NCBI GenBank assembly: GCA_030018435.1
Contig: JASEEY010000008.1
Span: forward strand, 1 to 50,403
Reading direction: 5' to 3'
Length of the DNA stretch: 50,403 nucleotides
Source of the DNA: Methanocellales archaeon
GTDB lineage: Archaea; Halobacteriota; UBA148; JAUWXC01
The notes beneath the pieces were generated by a model. That model was not told the DNA's origin and searched no databases. It saw nothing but the letters and a program-made list of their open reading frames with translations. The position numbers and the translations under genes were made by a program. Positions 9,355-18,146 of this stretch are shown here, piece after piece. How positions within the stretch are numbered: the first letter of the stretch is position 1; each line of letters begins with the position of its first letter.

Positions 9355-9933
9355 TCATATGATGAGTGCTGTCTCAATGGCGGCTGCTATGAACAAGAGC
9401 GGCAGGATCCAGAAGGCATATATTTCGAGACCTTTTGTGAGCTCCTTTTTAACATTTCCCTTGCTCAATAGCTTTTTGATTGTCTCTTGGCCAAGGCGGA
9501 TGCCGATGGCAGCGCTTAGAAGGATCATCGGAATTTCGATGACTCCATGAGGGAGGATGTTGATCAGGATAAGCATTACTCCATGCTCTTGGCTTACTGT
9601 ATAGATTACTGCGCCGATTATGAATCCATTGTAGATTATAAACAGGATCGGGACGATGGCAAAGATAATTCCTAAAATCATAGCAAAAAAGGAAAGGGCT
9701 GAATTCTGGATAAAAATTCTGAGCATTAATAGTGGCGGGGGCAGTTCAACCAATATGCCAAACCTACTGCTCAATTCGCTCGTCAACTCCGCTGAGAATT
9801 CTGGATTGAGAGCAGAGTATCCATATCCCGCCGTCGTGGATGCTACAAACATCAGCGCTGCTAAGAGCAGATAATATCTCATAGCGAGGACATATTGTTG
9901 AAATTCTCCACATGTCGGTCTGTGCTTTAGCAT
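9355..9933 (-). CDS. SpoIIM-like (DUF95) membrane protein
   Basis: Polytopic membrane protein of about 192 residues resembling the archaeal stage II sporulation protein M family. Hydrophobic segments include YYLLLAALMFVASTTAGYGY near the N-terminus, LSFFAMILGIIFAIVPILFI in the middle and a C-terminal WILPLLFIAAAIETALII. The loop LINILPHGVIEIPMILLSAAIGIRLG is the conserved signature (HG-x-x-E). I took ATG 9933; a GTG at 9948 overlapping the DUF63 stop is an alternative. Archaeal members have no link to sporulation; a role in membrane organisation or transport is guessed for the family. It forms an operon with the DUF63 gene. Confidence 0.85.
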   Translation of the reverse strand: MLKHRPTCGEFQQYVLAMRYYLLLAALMFVASTTAGYGYSALNPEFSAELTSELSSRFGILVELPPPLLMLRIFIQNSALSFFAMILGIIFAIVPILFIIYNGFIIGAVIYTVSQEHGVMLILINILPHGVIEIPMILLSAAIGIRLGQETIKKLLSKGNVKKELTKGLEIYAFWILPLLFIAAAIETALII

Positions 9934-9940
9934 GTCAAAT

Positions 9941-10780
9941 TCACACACCCAGCGTTATTCTGAGCACGTTCCTCGTCCCAGGAGCGAGCCCAAGCACCAG
10001 AATTACAAGTTTTGTCAGATTTTTAAGATTGTCGTTTTCATCTAAGTACGAATCGATGAAGAATAAGACTGGGATAATCACCCCGATCTTCAGCGGGTAC
10101 ACCACCAGCGCGGTTCCACTCAACTTCGCTAAGAATGCGCTCAATACATGCTTCTCCACATATCCCATATAATCCGCCCCTATGAACGTGGAGGATGCGT
10201 CAAACAAATGCGCCCAGATGATGGATGCATTGAGTTTGTCCAAGAGGAAATGTAGGCGCAGACCTCTGGCAGCGGAATATATCATAGCTGACAGTAGCGT
10301 GGCGATGCCGATGACCGCAAATGGCACCCAGGCAAAGAGGATGTCTTGATTCCACAGTAGGACAAAAAGACATAATAGCGTCAACAACACCCCAATGTAG
10401 CCAAATGCTGGCCTTATGTCACCCATCCTGTCGGCGCTATGTAGCCAGGTCAACATCAACAATACACTTATGCACCCTGCAAATACGACGAAGTATATCA
10501 GTGGCGTTGCGAATAAGTAACTCAGCGGAGGTGTGAATATCTCTGCATCTTCCATGACCCTGAGCGTGCTACCAGTGAGGATATATGGCACGGTCGCGAG
10601 TATGAACCGCTGGTCTACGATAATCTTCAACTTTTCCAGTAACTTTAATAATCCCCAGAGGCTAATGCCTAACAAAATGCCCCACGTCAGTGTATTCACA
10701 GGATTGTAGCCCGTGTCATACACAATGGGTTCGATGTAGTATTTGACGATAAAATCCCGGATTAACAAAGCAACACTCAT
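9941..10780 (-). CDS. DUF63 family polytopic membrane protein
   Basis: 279-residue membrane protein with six to eight hydrophobic helices. The N-terminal YYIEPIVYDTGYNPVNTLTWGI is the DUF63 signature; other conserved spots are the Arg/Glu-rich VPYILTGSTLRVMEDAEIF and the GADYMGYVEKH region. The family is confined to archaea and is uncharacterised. The ATG at 10780 is divergent from egsA (TTG 10792), leaving only 11 bp between the start codons, so the promoters must overlap the opposing coding regions. SpoIIM follows with only a start/stop overlap. Confidence 0.88.
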   Translation of the reverse strand: MSVALLIRDFIVKYYIEPIVYDTGYNPVNTLTWGILLGISLWGLLKLLEKLKIIVDQRFILATVPYILTGSTLRVMEDAEIFTPPLSYLFATPLIYFVVFAGCISVLLMLTWLHSADRMGDIRPAFGYIGVLLTLLCLFVLLWNQDILFAWVPFAVIGIATLLSAMIYSAARGLRLHFLLDKLNASIIWAHLFDASSTFIGADYMGYVEKHVLSAFLAKLSGTALVVYPLKIGVIIPVLFFIDSYLDENDNLKNLTKLVILVLGLAPGTRNVLRITLGV

Positions 10781-10791
10781 GAGGTGTCAGT

Positions 10792-11850
10792 TTGAACGAA
10801 GAGAACTTAAATCTCTCTAAATGGATGCAACTGCCAAGGTGTGTGATCATAGGGTATGATGCGATAAACGATGTCGGTAAGGTCTGTAAGGATCTAGGGC
10901 TGAGCGGAGAGGCGATAGTGGTAACCGGTCCAACCACCAGGAAGATCGCAGGCGATACCATCGCTGATCTATTGTCGGATGAGGGTTATGACATCAGTGT
11001 AATTGAGGTCTCATCTGCATCCATGCACGAGGTTGAGAGGGTTAAGGAGCGCGCCAGCAAGACTTCCTTTTTGCTCGGCGTTGGAGGCGGAAAATCGATA
11101 GATATCGCCAAACTGGCATCTACGCAATTAAACATACCGTTCTTGAGTATTCCCACAGCCGCTTCTCATGATGGAATCGCATCTTCAAGGGCATCGATAT
11201 CCCAGGGCAAGGGAAGTGTTTCAGTCTCTGCGCAGGCACCACTAGCTGTAATCGCTGATACAAGAATAATAGCATCCGCACCACATCGGCTGCTTGCATC
11301 CGGCTGTGGGGATATTATCTCAAATTACACCGCAGTCAAAGACTGGCAGTTAGCGCACAAACTGCGAGGCGGAGAGTATAGTGAGTATGCTGCAACCCTT
11401 TCCCAGATGACTGCAGAAATCATAATCGATGCAGCAGGGTCGATCAAGCCAGGATTGGAAAAATCTGCGCGAATCGTAACCAAGGCGCTCATCTCTTCCG
11501 GGGTGGCGATGAGCATTGCTGGAAGTAGCAGACCTGCCTCCGGCTCGGAGCACAAATTCAGCCATGCGCTGGATAAGATAGCGCCAAAACCGGCTCTGCA
11601 TGGTGAGCAATGCGGTGTAGGCACGATCATGATGATGTACTTGCATAACGGTGACTGGCGACTCATCAGGGATACATTAAAAAAGATAGGTGCGCCAACA
11701 AACGCAAAAGAGCTTGATATTGCAGATCAGCACATCATCGAAGCGCTAATACATGCACATGAAATTCGTCCAGAGAGGTATACCATTCTGGGAGATGGGC
11801 TAACTAGAGAGGCGGCGGAAAATCTCGCGAGAATCACCAATGTCATATAA
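10792..11850 (+). CDS. egsA: NAD(P)-dependent glycerol-1-phosphate dehydrogenase
   Basis: Makes sn-glycerol-1-phosphate from dihydroxyacetone phosphate, the defining step of archaeal lipid backbones. The 352-residue protein shows the nucleotide-binding [15 protein letters not shown], the [16 protein letters not shown] segment with the metal-binding Asp, and two zinc-ligand histidine regions ([20 protein letters not shown]). The start is TTG 10792 with GAGGTG five bases upstream. UPF0179 follows after 9 nt in the same direction. No key residue is missing. Confidence 0.96.
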   Translation: MNEENLNLSKWMQLPRCVIIGYDAINDVGKVCKDLGLSGEAIVVTGPTTRKIAGDTIADLLSDEGYDISVIEVSSASMHEVERVKERASKTSFLLGVGGGKSIDIAKLASTQLNIPFLSIPTAASHDGIASSRASISQGKGSVSVSAQAPLAVIADTRIIASAPHRLLASGCGDIISNYTAVKDWQLAHKLRGGEYSEYAATLSQMTAEIIIDAAGSIKPGLEKSARIVTKALISSGVAMSIAGSSRPASGSEHKFSHALDKIAPKPALHGEQCGVGTIMMMYLHNGDWRLIRDTLKKIGAPTNAKELDIADQHIIEALIHAHEIRPERYTILGDGLTREAAENLARITNVI

Positions 11851-11859
11851 GGTGTTGCG

Positions 11860-12312
11860 ATGAGCAATGCAAACGCGAAAGTAACCCTTATAGGAACTAA
11901 GCTAGCGAGGATTGGGAAAGAATTCGTGTTTTTAGGTGCTAGCAACGAATGTAAAAAATGCAAACTCAGAAAAGCGTGCATGAATCTTGATGTCGGGAGG
12001 AGATATCTGATAACAGGTTTAAGGGATGTGCAACATGAATGTCCGATACATGAGTCAGGGGTGAGTGTTGTCGAAGTGGTGGAGGCGCCAATTACAGCAA
12101 CGATAGACAGCAAGAAGGCGCTAGGGGGCGCGAAGATATCATTTAAGCCGCAGAAATGCGATGAGAAGGATTGCGGGTCGTATGATTTCTGCCATCCAGT
12201 TGGGCTGCGAGACGGCGATAAATGCACGATTGTCAAAGTGATTGGCAGTACACCAGAGCGCAACTGCAGGCGCTCGCTCAAACTAGTCGAATTGAAAAGG
12301 TCTACTTCTTAG
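11860..12312 (+). CDS. UPF0179 family cysteine-rich protein
   Basis: 150-residue protein of the archaeal UPF0179 family. Eight conserved cysteines occur in clusters: ECKKCKLRKACMN near 27-39, a CPIH at about 62, and KCDEKDCGSYDFCHP near 105, followed by a late ERNCRRS. The pattern suggests an iron-sulfur cluster or zinc sites. Function is unknown. It lies 9 nt after egsA and was probably cotranscribed; its last 11 bp overlap the convergent FKBP gene. Confidence 0.88.
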   Translation: MSNANAKVTLIGTKLARIGKEFVFLGASNECKKCKLRKACMNLDVGRRYLITGLRDVQHECPIHESGVSVVEVVEAPITATIDSKKALGGAKISFKPQKCDEKDCGSYDFCHPVGLRDGDKCTIVKVIGSTPERNCRRSLKLVELKRSTS

Positions 12313-13021
12313 CAGCCTTCTTTGGCTTTGACGTCTTCTTCGCCGGCTTCTTTGTTGGCTTTTTGGCCACCGTGTGTTTTTCCACATACTGGACTTCTTT
12401 GATGCCTGTGTGAGCCAAAATATCGTCGGCGATTTGCTTCTTCGATAACAACCAGCGCTGGTCAAATGATAATGCGTAAGGGACATTAACAACGGCCACA
12501 CTCTCCTTAATATCAACATCGAGGTCGGCGCGCGCGTACATATCTATGAGTTCACTGATCTTACTTTTAGGCGTCTTTATCTCCTCCTCGATGGTGTAAT
12601 CATACACAATGGTTTTGCCAGCCAGAGGATGATTAAAGTCGACCCTTGCACGACGCCCTATGACAGTAGCAACGGTGCCCATCCTTCCATTTAGATTAAC
12701 CCTCGCTCCCACTAGGGGTCTTTCCTTGAATTTGGTTATGGAAAAAGTCTCGATCAGCTTTGGATCGTGCGCTCCAAATCCTTTTTCGGGTGGAATCTCG
12801 ACTGTACCTTTATAGCCGACGTTCTCTCCCAGAATGTCCTCCTCCAATCCTTTAACGGCGTATTCCGAGCCAACTACAATGAGCTGTGCTCCATACTTGA
12901 CGTTCTCATTGAATATGCCTGCCTCTTTCGCAACCTTTTCGTCGGTCGTATCAAAAATGTCTCCACCCTTCACTCGTCCCGTATATGATACCTTGATGAA
13001 GTCTCCTTTTTTGACCGGCAT
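12302..13021 (-). CDS. FKBP-type peptidyl-prolyl isomerase (SlyD-like)
   Basis: Cytosolic proline isomerase and chaperone of 239 residues. The FKBP core KKGDFIKVSYTGRVKGGDIFDTT, an inserted chaperone-like flap (about 95-170, including DFNHPLAGKTIVYDYTIEEEI) and a C-terminal extension are seen, the arrangement of archaeal long FKBPs. It ends in a Lys/Ala/Pro-rich tail (about 25 residues), which may bind nucleic acid or ribosomes. Its 3' end overlaps UPF0179 by 11 bp. No downstream gene follows in the same direction. Confidence 0.93.
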   Translation of the reverse strand: MPVKKGDFIKVSYTGRVKGGDIFDTTDEKVAKEAGIFNENVKYGAQLIVVGSEYAVKGLEEDILGENVGYKGTVEIPPEKGFGAHDPKLIETFSITKFKERPLVGARVNLNGRMGTVATVIGRRARVDFNHPLAGKTIVYDYTIEEEIKTPKSKISELIDMYARADLDVDIKESVAVVNVPYALSFDQRWLLSKKQIADDILAHTGIKEVQYVEKHTVAKKPTKKPAKKTSKPKKAAKK

Positions 13022-13107
13022 GATATAGCCTAAAGCAAGGCTTTATACTTATTAATTGCGGCGACTGGTTTCTGCCACCGCCTCTGGAATGAGAATGATT
13101 TTCTTGG

Positions 13108-13755
13108 TTACCGTTTTTCGGCGATGTACATACCAATGCCGAGGGATGCTCCAACAATTGTACCAAAAATTATGTAACTCATTAAATCGGTTGGTTTTAT
13201 GAAAATACCAGAGACCATGCCACCCACCGCAAAGCAAATTGCCCCATTAATAGTCAGTTGCTGAATTTTTTTTACCGCAAAACCATAAAATGCCCCAACA
13301 ACAGCGCCTCCTATCATGACGCCCATGATCATAAAGCAAATCAAAATGATAATAAATAGTATTTCTGACATTAAACCAATATCCCCGAGGATCCAACCTA
13401 AAATTAACGCAGGGATAGAGCTCATAATTAGAAGTATTTCTGATATAACGCCTCCAACTGCAAATCCAATAGCACTGAATAAACCAAATAGTATTTTGTT
13501 CATCGTTATTTTAGAAACATATTGTAGAAAGATTCCACCTATTATGCCGGCCATAGCATATCCAACTGCTCTATAAGAATAAAAGAGACCAAAACCTACG
13601 TTTTTTGGAGCGCCAGGAAACATATCAGTATAACTTACCCATACATACATAAACAAAAATCCAATCCCAAATCCCACCGCTCCCGCTAACACGTATTTGA
13701 GAAGATTTACACGATCTTCCTTCATCGCCTGAGATAAGTCTCTAAAAAATGCCAA
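13108..13755 (-). CDS. Polytopic membrane protein, unknown family
   Basis: 215-residue, glycine-rich, very hydrophobic protein with about six membrane helices (for example VLAGAVGFGIGFLFMYVWV, ILFIIILICFMIMGVMIGGAVVGAFYGF, IIFGTIVGASLGIGMYIAE). A short cytoplasmic-looking N-terminus (MAFFRDLSQAMKEDRVNLLK) and a loop NKILFGLFSAIG are seen. Glycine-zipper-like repeats suggest close helix packing. The ATG lies 5 nt after the stop of the surface-protein remnant, so the two may share a transcript. I cannot assign a function. Confidence 0.75.
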   Translation of the reverse strand: MAFFRDLSQAMKEDRVNLLKYVLAGAVGFGIGFLFMYVWVSYTDMFPGAPKNVGFGLFYSYRAVGYAMAGIIGGIFLQYVSKITMNKILFGLFSAIGFAVGGVISEILLIMSSIPALILGWILGDIGLMSEILFIIILICFMIMGVMIGGAVVGAFYGFAVKKIQQLTINGAICFAVGGMVSGIFIKPTDLMSYIIFGTIVGASLGIGMYIAEKR

Positions 13756-13760
13756 TGTCT

Positions 13761-14195
13761 TTACTTTCCTCCTTGTCCACGACCTTTGCCTTTATCCTCA
13801 CTTTGTTCAGGTGGCACCCAATCTTCGCCTTTCTTCTCCTGACCTGGTGGAATGGCTGGTTTACCTCCACCACCACCTCCGGAGTGAGAATGACCACCCG
13901 CAGAGCCTGATGCACCTTTTTCAATCACTCTGATCGTATCGTTGCCTGCGAATCGTAATCCTTCAATTTCCCCAGTTATCGTTATGTTTACCTCTCCTGG
14001 ACTAAATATCTTCTGCACTTCTGATCGATCGAACTTCACCATGAGGTCTGGAATTCCGTCGCTATCATGATCTCCAATCTCTGTGGGTTGCGACTCGGCT
14101 GGAACAGTTCCATTTAACAATATACTTGATACATTAATCCTACCCACATCACGATCTGGAATCTCTATGTAGCAGGTGATCCATCTGCCTTGGCT
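13761..14195 (-). pseudogene. C-terminal remnant of a surface/secreted protein
   Basis: The frame is open from the TAA at 14196-14198 and reads ITCYIEIPDRDVGRINVSSI before the first possible start (GTG 14147). This domain, with NGTVPAE and the calcium-loop-like DHDSDGIPDLMVKFDRS, is a common C-terminal module of large archaeal and bacterial secreted proteins. Here it has no signal peptide and no upstream domains. A Gly/His/Ser-rich tail (GGHSHSGGGGGG) and a charged end follow. The start of the module lies upstream of every start codon, so I read this as a 5'-truncated gene. Whether the GTG product is made is unknown. Confidence 0.65.
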
Positions 14196-14428
14196 TTAAA
14201 GAGGTCGCAACCGTGGTCAAGCGCAGAAGAAGGTATCAGTTGAACGACATCAACATATCAATCGATGATGTGCGAGACCTGGGAACGTATATGGAAGTAG
14301 AGGCAATGGTATCGTGCGAGGAATATCAACCTCTGCTCAAACGCATTTTTGAAACGCTGCACAAGTTGGGGCTGAGCAAAGAAGATACGATCCGCGAGTC
14401 TTACCTAGAGCTCATTCTACGTCGATGA
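14180..14428 (+). pseudogene. C-terminal half of a CYTH-domain protein (CyaB/ThTPase-like)
   Basis: From the TGA at 14177-14179 the frame reads GFKEVATVVKRRRRYQL, then NISIDDVRDLGTYMEVEA and a C-terminal LGLSKEDTIRESYLELIL. These match the second half of class IV adenylate cyclase/CYTH triphosphate-tunnel proteins (normally about 170-180 aa): a basic KRRRRY strand, the LDxVxxLG-like turn and the SYLELIL end. The N-terminal ExExK motif needed for metal-triphosphate binding is absent, and the first start codon (GTG 14213) lies inside the domain. A 71-residue product could be made but would be half a tunnel. The 3' end overlaps the phosphoesterase gene by 17 bp. Confidence 0.7.
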
Positions 14429-15053
14429 AATCCACTTTTATCTCAGCGTTGAGCGTGATGATGGCTGCGTAGCCATTTGTTGCTTTTCCTGGATTGACGA
14501 TCGTCGTGTTTCCCACCTTCTTAACGCCCCTCGCTTCATGTATATGACCGCACACGACCAAATCAACCTGGCCCAATATTTCCCGTATAGCCTCGCTACC
14601 AACGTTGCCGTTCGCCGTTCTGTCCAGCGTATCCCTTGGTGGCGCATGGGATAATAATACCATCCTGCTGGTGCGCGGGGTACGCAAGAACAACTCTCTC
14701 AGCATCTCTCGAATCTCCTCTTCTGAGTGTTCGAAAGGTGTATTGAATGGAGTTGGATTTGATCCACCCAGTCCGATGAATGTCACATCGCCCAATTTAA
14801 ATGATGAATTATGAAGACTGACTGCCCCTGACGTCTCTATGACATTAAGCACGCCTTTTGGATCGCAGTTTCCAGAAACCGCTAATACGGTCTTCTTTGG
14901 GAGGAGATCGAATATCTCCTTAGCCTTTTCCTCCGGACCGAAATTGGTGATATCTCCTACAATGAGGATTGCGTCCACATCTCCCGCTTTCTTTAATATG
15001 GGAGTGACCTTGGAGAAATTTCCATGCGTATCTGAGATGGCTAACAGTCTCAT
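14412..15053 (-). CDS. Calcineurin-like metallophosphoesterase
   Basis: 213-residue phosphoesterase of the YfcE/MJ0912-like class. Motifs in order: SDTHGNF (8-14), VGDITNFG, SGNCDP (about 60), LLSHAPPRDTLD, and the GHIHEARG pair of metal-binding histidines. The order and spacing of the dinuclear metal ligands are complete. Likely a cytosolic phosphodiesterase; the substrate cannot be inferred. It converges on the CYTH remnant, and its start is divergent from a small membrane protein gene. Confidence 0.9.
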   Translation of the reverse strand: MRLLAISDTHGNFSKVTPILKKAGDVDAILIVGDITNFGPEEKAKEIFDLLPKKTVLAVSGNCDPKGVLNVIETSGAVSLHNSSFKLGDVTFIGLGGSNPTPFNTPFEHSEEEIREMLRELFLRTPRTSRMVLLSHAPPRDTLDRTANGNVGSEAIREILGQVDLVVCGHIHEARGVKKVGNTTIVNPGKATNGYAAIITLNAEIKVDFIDVE

Positions 15054-15078
15054 ACTGCCCAGATATCACCACATAAAC

Positions 15079-15087
15079 CTATATAAC
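15079..15087 (+). promoter_or_regulatory. Box A promoter of the 66-aa membrane protein
   Basis: CCTATATAA lies 25-33 bp before ATG 15112, in the 58-bp gap after the divergent phosphoesterase start. The distance suggests a leaderless or nearly leaderless mRNA. Confidence 0.5.
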
Positions 15088-15111
15088 TTCAGCGATAATG
15101 AGGATTTTGTT

Positions 15112-15312
15112 ATGCCAGGAGATATGATACCACAAGTCGTTAGGGCGCTTTCGGTTGGCACTGAACTGGCTTTTTCTATAATCATCGGTGCATTCATAGG
15201 ATATCTCGTTGGAAAGATGCTGGATGGCGGGTGGTTAGTAGTTGGCATAACGCTCGGCGTTGTCCTAGGATTCGTCGCTGGCATCTATCGCCTTTATAAG
15301 GCATATGGATGA
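15112..15312 (+). CDS. Small two-helix membrane protein, AtpZ/AtpI-like
   Basis: 66 residues: a short N-terminus, helix 1 TELAFSIIIGAFIGYLVGKML, a DGG turn, and helix 2 WLVVGITLGVVLGFVAGIYRLYK. The glycine pattern and layout resemble the AtpZ/ATPase gene 1 family (PF09527), whose members are linked with Na+ or Mg2+ handling near F-type ATPases, yet no ATPase gene is close. ATG 15112 follows a good box A; longer in-frame readings run through the antisense phosphoesterase gene. The family match is tentative. Confidence 0.65.
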   Translation: MPGDMIPQVVRALSVGTELAFSIIIGAFIGYLVGKMLDGGWLVVGITLGVVLGFVAGIYRLYKAYG

Positions 15313-15325
15313 AATGATGCTTCAA

Positions 15326-15724
15326 CTATCCAACTTCTATATACCCTTCAGTTCCATTTACCAGAATGGGATCGCCATCGCGAACTATCTCAAGTGGATT
15401 AAGCTCCAATTGGTCCACTGCTGGAATATTGGATATGATGGCACCTATCGCGATTATCGCCTCACATCTGAGATTGATGATCGCACATGGTGCAACCCCA
15501 TTTTTCTTGAGCTGGTACATCACGTACGAGCCGACAGTAGAGCCCTTACCATGTGGAAAAATGAGCACGCAATCCTTAATTGAAATCCCCTCCAATTCGT
15601 GCCCATGTTCGATGATTTGTCCTGTAGATGGATCAACGCCACCGAGAAATGAAATCGGCTGGGATGTTATCAACGCAGGTCCACTAGCAATTCCCTTGGA
15701 TATCGCCCTTCCCTTAACTTTCAT
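15326..15724 (-). CDS. Aconitase X small (swivel) subunit; phosphomevalonate dehydratase small subunit
   Basis: DUF126 swivel-domain protein of 132 residues. The hallmark FPHGKGSTVGSYVMYQL contains the substrate-loop serine; MKVKGRAISKGIASGPAL is the usual N-terminus. In archaea this protein pairs with AcnX large subunit to dehydrate mevalonate 5-phosphate to trans-anhydromevalonate 5-phosphate (established in Aeropyrum pernix). It directly abuts the large-subunit gene (stop 15725) and ends the HD-ubiX-ubiD-acnX operon, which supports that role over hydroxyproline metabolism. Confidence 0.9.
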   Translation of the reverse strand: MKVKGRAISKGIASGPALITSQPISFLGGVDPSTGQIIEHGHELEGISIKDCVLIFPHGKGSTVGSYVMYQLKKNGVAPCAIINLRCEAIIAIGAIISNIPAVDQLELNPLEIVRDGDPILVNGTEGYIEVG

Positions 15725-16873
15725 CTAACCACACGCAGTTTTTATACAGTCCTCAGTGCTCCCCAGCACGGCATCAACACCGCATAGATTTGGTAGATAC
15801 TGAAGAGCCTTACCGGAGTTCACCATTACCCTTTCGAATTTTTCAGTAGCAGGCGATACGACCATGCATGTATCGCAGATAACCTCGGCGCCACTTTTTT
15901 CTATCAGTTTTACTACATCCTCATGCTGCTCCCTTATCCTGCGGGATGTGCAGACCCATAGTTCAATGCGCACCTTTTTACCCTCCAGCAAATCCGCAAT
16001 CTTTCTCAGTTCAGCCCCCGAGCAGTGTGGACATCCAAATGCGATTAGGTCTGGTTTGTTGCCACTACATACCTTCTTGATGTCTTTCGTGTCCAAGGAT
16101 ATGCGCTCCGCTGGCGTATCAAAATTGCTGGACTCTGGCGTGACACCTTTCACATGATAAAGGGCTACCGCTCCAGATGCTCCCAAGGCAGCGCCGAGTG
16201 CTTTGAGCTCATCCTTGGAAGGTATCGATGACAATTCGAACAAAGGAATCCCATCACCGACCGCCTTTCCAACTATATATCCTAACGCGCCATAGTCCAC
16301 GTCGTGCAGTTGTGCATCAACTCTCACAAGCACCTCCGGAACCCTATTTTCATCCAGATGAAGTCCGTAGCAAGGAGTTTTTCCGATTAGCGCTGCCGCC
16401 AATGCACTTGGTCCCCCTTCGCGATTGGTTCTTGCGCCCAAGACGGAGTTCGCATATGCTACCGCAGACGACTCTGCCCAGGCAAGATGAACGCCGAATG
16501 CAGGCGAGTCGATGTAATAGGGTGTACACGTGCACTCTAGGGAAATGCCAAGTCGTTCATAAACCCTCAGTATCTCTTTTTGCTTTACAGTGAATTCTTC
16601 TGAAACGCCCATCCCTCTCCACTTTTCCCTATCCATTCCTACGGGGTTTAGGATGGTGGGGACTTTCACCTTTCCCTCCAAACTTGAAATCCACTCTAAT
16701 CCAGCATCGCCTATGGTTTTGTAGGATGCTCCTGAAACTTGCGCGCTTTTAATCTCAATTAATCGGTCGGCGCCATAGATGTCACCCAATGCGACGAGTA
16801 TTTCCATGGCTTTTTGTCTCGTTGCACCAAACTCGCCATCGTAGATTGCCTCTTCTCCTTTTGTCAGATACAT
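15725..16873 (-). CDS. Aconitase X catalytic subunit; phosphomevalonate dehydratase large subunit
   Basis: DUF521/AcnX protein of 382 residues. I chose ATG 16873 because the protein then begins MYLTKGEEAIYDGEFG, the standard AcnX start; further upstream is non-conserved sequence antisense-free but overlapping ubiD. Cysteine-containing motifs FGCPHCSGAEL and CDTCMVVSP and the TPYYIDSPAFGVHLAWAESS substrate segment are present and supply [4Fe-4S] ligands. With the small subunit it should convert mevalonate 5-phosphate to the anhydro compound. The gene starts 7 nt after the ubiD stop. Confidence 0.92.
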   Translation of the reverse strand: MYLTKGEEAIYDGEFGATRQKAMEILVALGDIYGADRLIEIKSAQVSGASYKTIGDAGLEWISSLEGKVKVPTILNPVGMDREKWRGMGVSEEFTVKQKEILRVYERLGISLECTCTPYYIDSPAFGVHLAWAESSAVAYANSVLGARTNREGGPSALAAALIGKTPCYGLHLDENRVPEVLVRVDAQLHDVDYGALGYIVGKAVGDGIPLFELSSIPSKDELKALGAALGASGAVALYHVKGVTPESSNFDTPAERISLDTKDIKKVCSGNKPDLIAFGCPHCSGAELRKIADLLEGKKVRIELWVCTSRRIREQHEDVVKLIEKSGAEVICDTCMVVSPATEKFERVMVNSGKALQYLPNLCGVDAVLGSTEDCIKTACG

Positions 16874-16880
16874 CTTGACC

Positions 16881-18146
16881 TCAGGCTTTTTCAAAACGGT
16901 TCGTCGCCCTCTCAAATTTTTCTTCGCCGATGGTTTTGGTAGCGTCAATGCCCATCTTGGTCGTCGTACCATCTGGAGCATTGCATGGATCCAGCGATGA
17001 ACCTCTAACATGTGGAATCGTCATTACATCTCTATCGCCCTTTACTCGTGTCGCCATCGCATATTCGATGTCGTTAAGGTCGAAGATGTTTATGTCATCA
17101 TCGACAACTATCACGTGTTTCAGGCTGTGATGCGCGGAAAGTGCAGCTAATATCGCATTTTTGCCATCTTCTTCTCTTTGTTTCTCAATCTGAACGACTG
17201 CATGGAGATAACAACATCCACCTTCAGTCAGCACGACGTTTTTCACCTTTGCAATCTTGCCGACCGCTTCATAAATCCTAGGCTCATATGGCACGCCCAT
17301 CAAAAGTTTGTGCTCACCACCTGCGGGAAGAATTCCATGATAGATGAAATCCCTGCGATGCATCATCCTTGTTAATTCTATCACAGGCTCCTCCCTCGTG
17401 AGGTCATATGTGCCGGTGATGTCCACAAAAGGGCCTTCTGGGGCGCGTCTCGTCGGATGTATGTATCCCTCTAACACCATCTCGGCATGCGGCACACGAA
17501 TACCATTCTCGCATCTGAATAGCTCAACTGGCGCCCTTTTCAACGCAGATGCGTAATTGAACTCCTCTCCTTCTGGCACCCTAGTACATGCAGCGAATAA
17601 CGTAATGGGGTCGATTCCAATTGCAATCGCTATTGGTAATGGCTTGCCTCGTTCGGATGCTTTTTTGTGCAGAAGATAGGTATGGCGTGGCGCCACCAGT
17701 CTCGCTACCAGCTCGGTCTTGCTGAGCACCATCAATCTATGCACAGACGCATTCATGACGCCTTCAAACTCAGATACAAGCACACCTGCTGTTATGTATG
17801 GCGCACCATCCTTATCGAAGTGGGTCATTATGGGAAGTTTGCTCAAGTCTGGCTCGGAAACAACCTCCTTCGTTGGCGAGTTATCTACGATGGCCGTGCT
17901 CCCACCCCTGGCATTGATGAGTCTGTTAATGATGTCTTTAGGAGAGGTGTCCAGTACCATAGCCAATATATCGCGTGAGTTCAGAAGGTTCATCACGACC
18001 TTCGAGCCATTCACGTTATAGAACAGGATCGGTTGCCCCGCTTTTTTTGCCATCGCTGGGGCCTCTAACTTAGGCGATACCGGCTCGTGAATCTCCATTA
18101 ACTTGCCGGCTTCAGCCAATTGTTTGATGAAGTTTCTAAAACTCAA
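16881..18146 (-). CDS. UbiD-family decarboxylase; trans-anhydromevalonate 5-phosphate decarboxylase
   Basis: 421-residue prenylated-FMN-dependent decarboxylase. The UbiD motifs are seen: NASVHRLMVL (with Arg), EMVLEGYIHPTRRAPEGPFVD carrying the two catalytic glutamates, and VVDDDINIFDLNDIEYAMATR. In the archaeal mevalonate route the family converts anhydromevalonate phosphate to isopentenyl phosphate. Adjacency to both AcnX subunits and to the cofactor maker UbiX makes this assignment strong; a menaquinone-type UbiD role is unlikely here. Its ATG overlaps the ubiX stop by 4 nt. Confidence 0.92.
   Translation of the reverse strand: MSFRNFIKQLAEAGKLMEIHEPVSPKLEAPAMAKKAGQPILFYNVNGSKVVMNLLNSRDILAMVLDTSPKDIINRLINARGGSTAIVDNSPTKEVVSEPDLSKLPIMTHFDKDGAPYITAGVLVSEFEGVMNASVHRLMVLSKTELVARLVAPRHTYLLHKKASERGKPLPIAIAIGIDPITLFAACTRVPEGEEFNYASALKRAPVELFRCENGIRVPHAEMVLEGYIHPTRRAPEGPFVDITGTYDLTREEPVIELTRMMHRRDFIYHGILPAGGEHKLLMGVPYEPRIYEAVGKIAKVKNVVLTEGGCCYLHAVVQIEKQREEDGKNAILAALSAHHSLKHVIVVDDDINIFDLNDIEYAMATRVKGDRDVMTIPHVRGSSLDPCNAPDGTTTKMGIDATKTIGEEKFERATNRFEKA

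Noticed and set aside
14213-14428. Intact small protein of 71 residues
   Set aside because: Sequence similarity to CYTH domains extends upstream of the GTG start to the stop codon at 14177, so it is a truncated domain rather than a small gene.
16873-17011. Longer N-terminus for the AcnX large subunit
   Set aside because: The extra 46 residues lack family similarity and overlap the end of ubiD; MYLTKGEE is the standard AcnX start.
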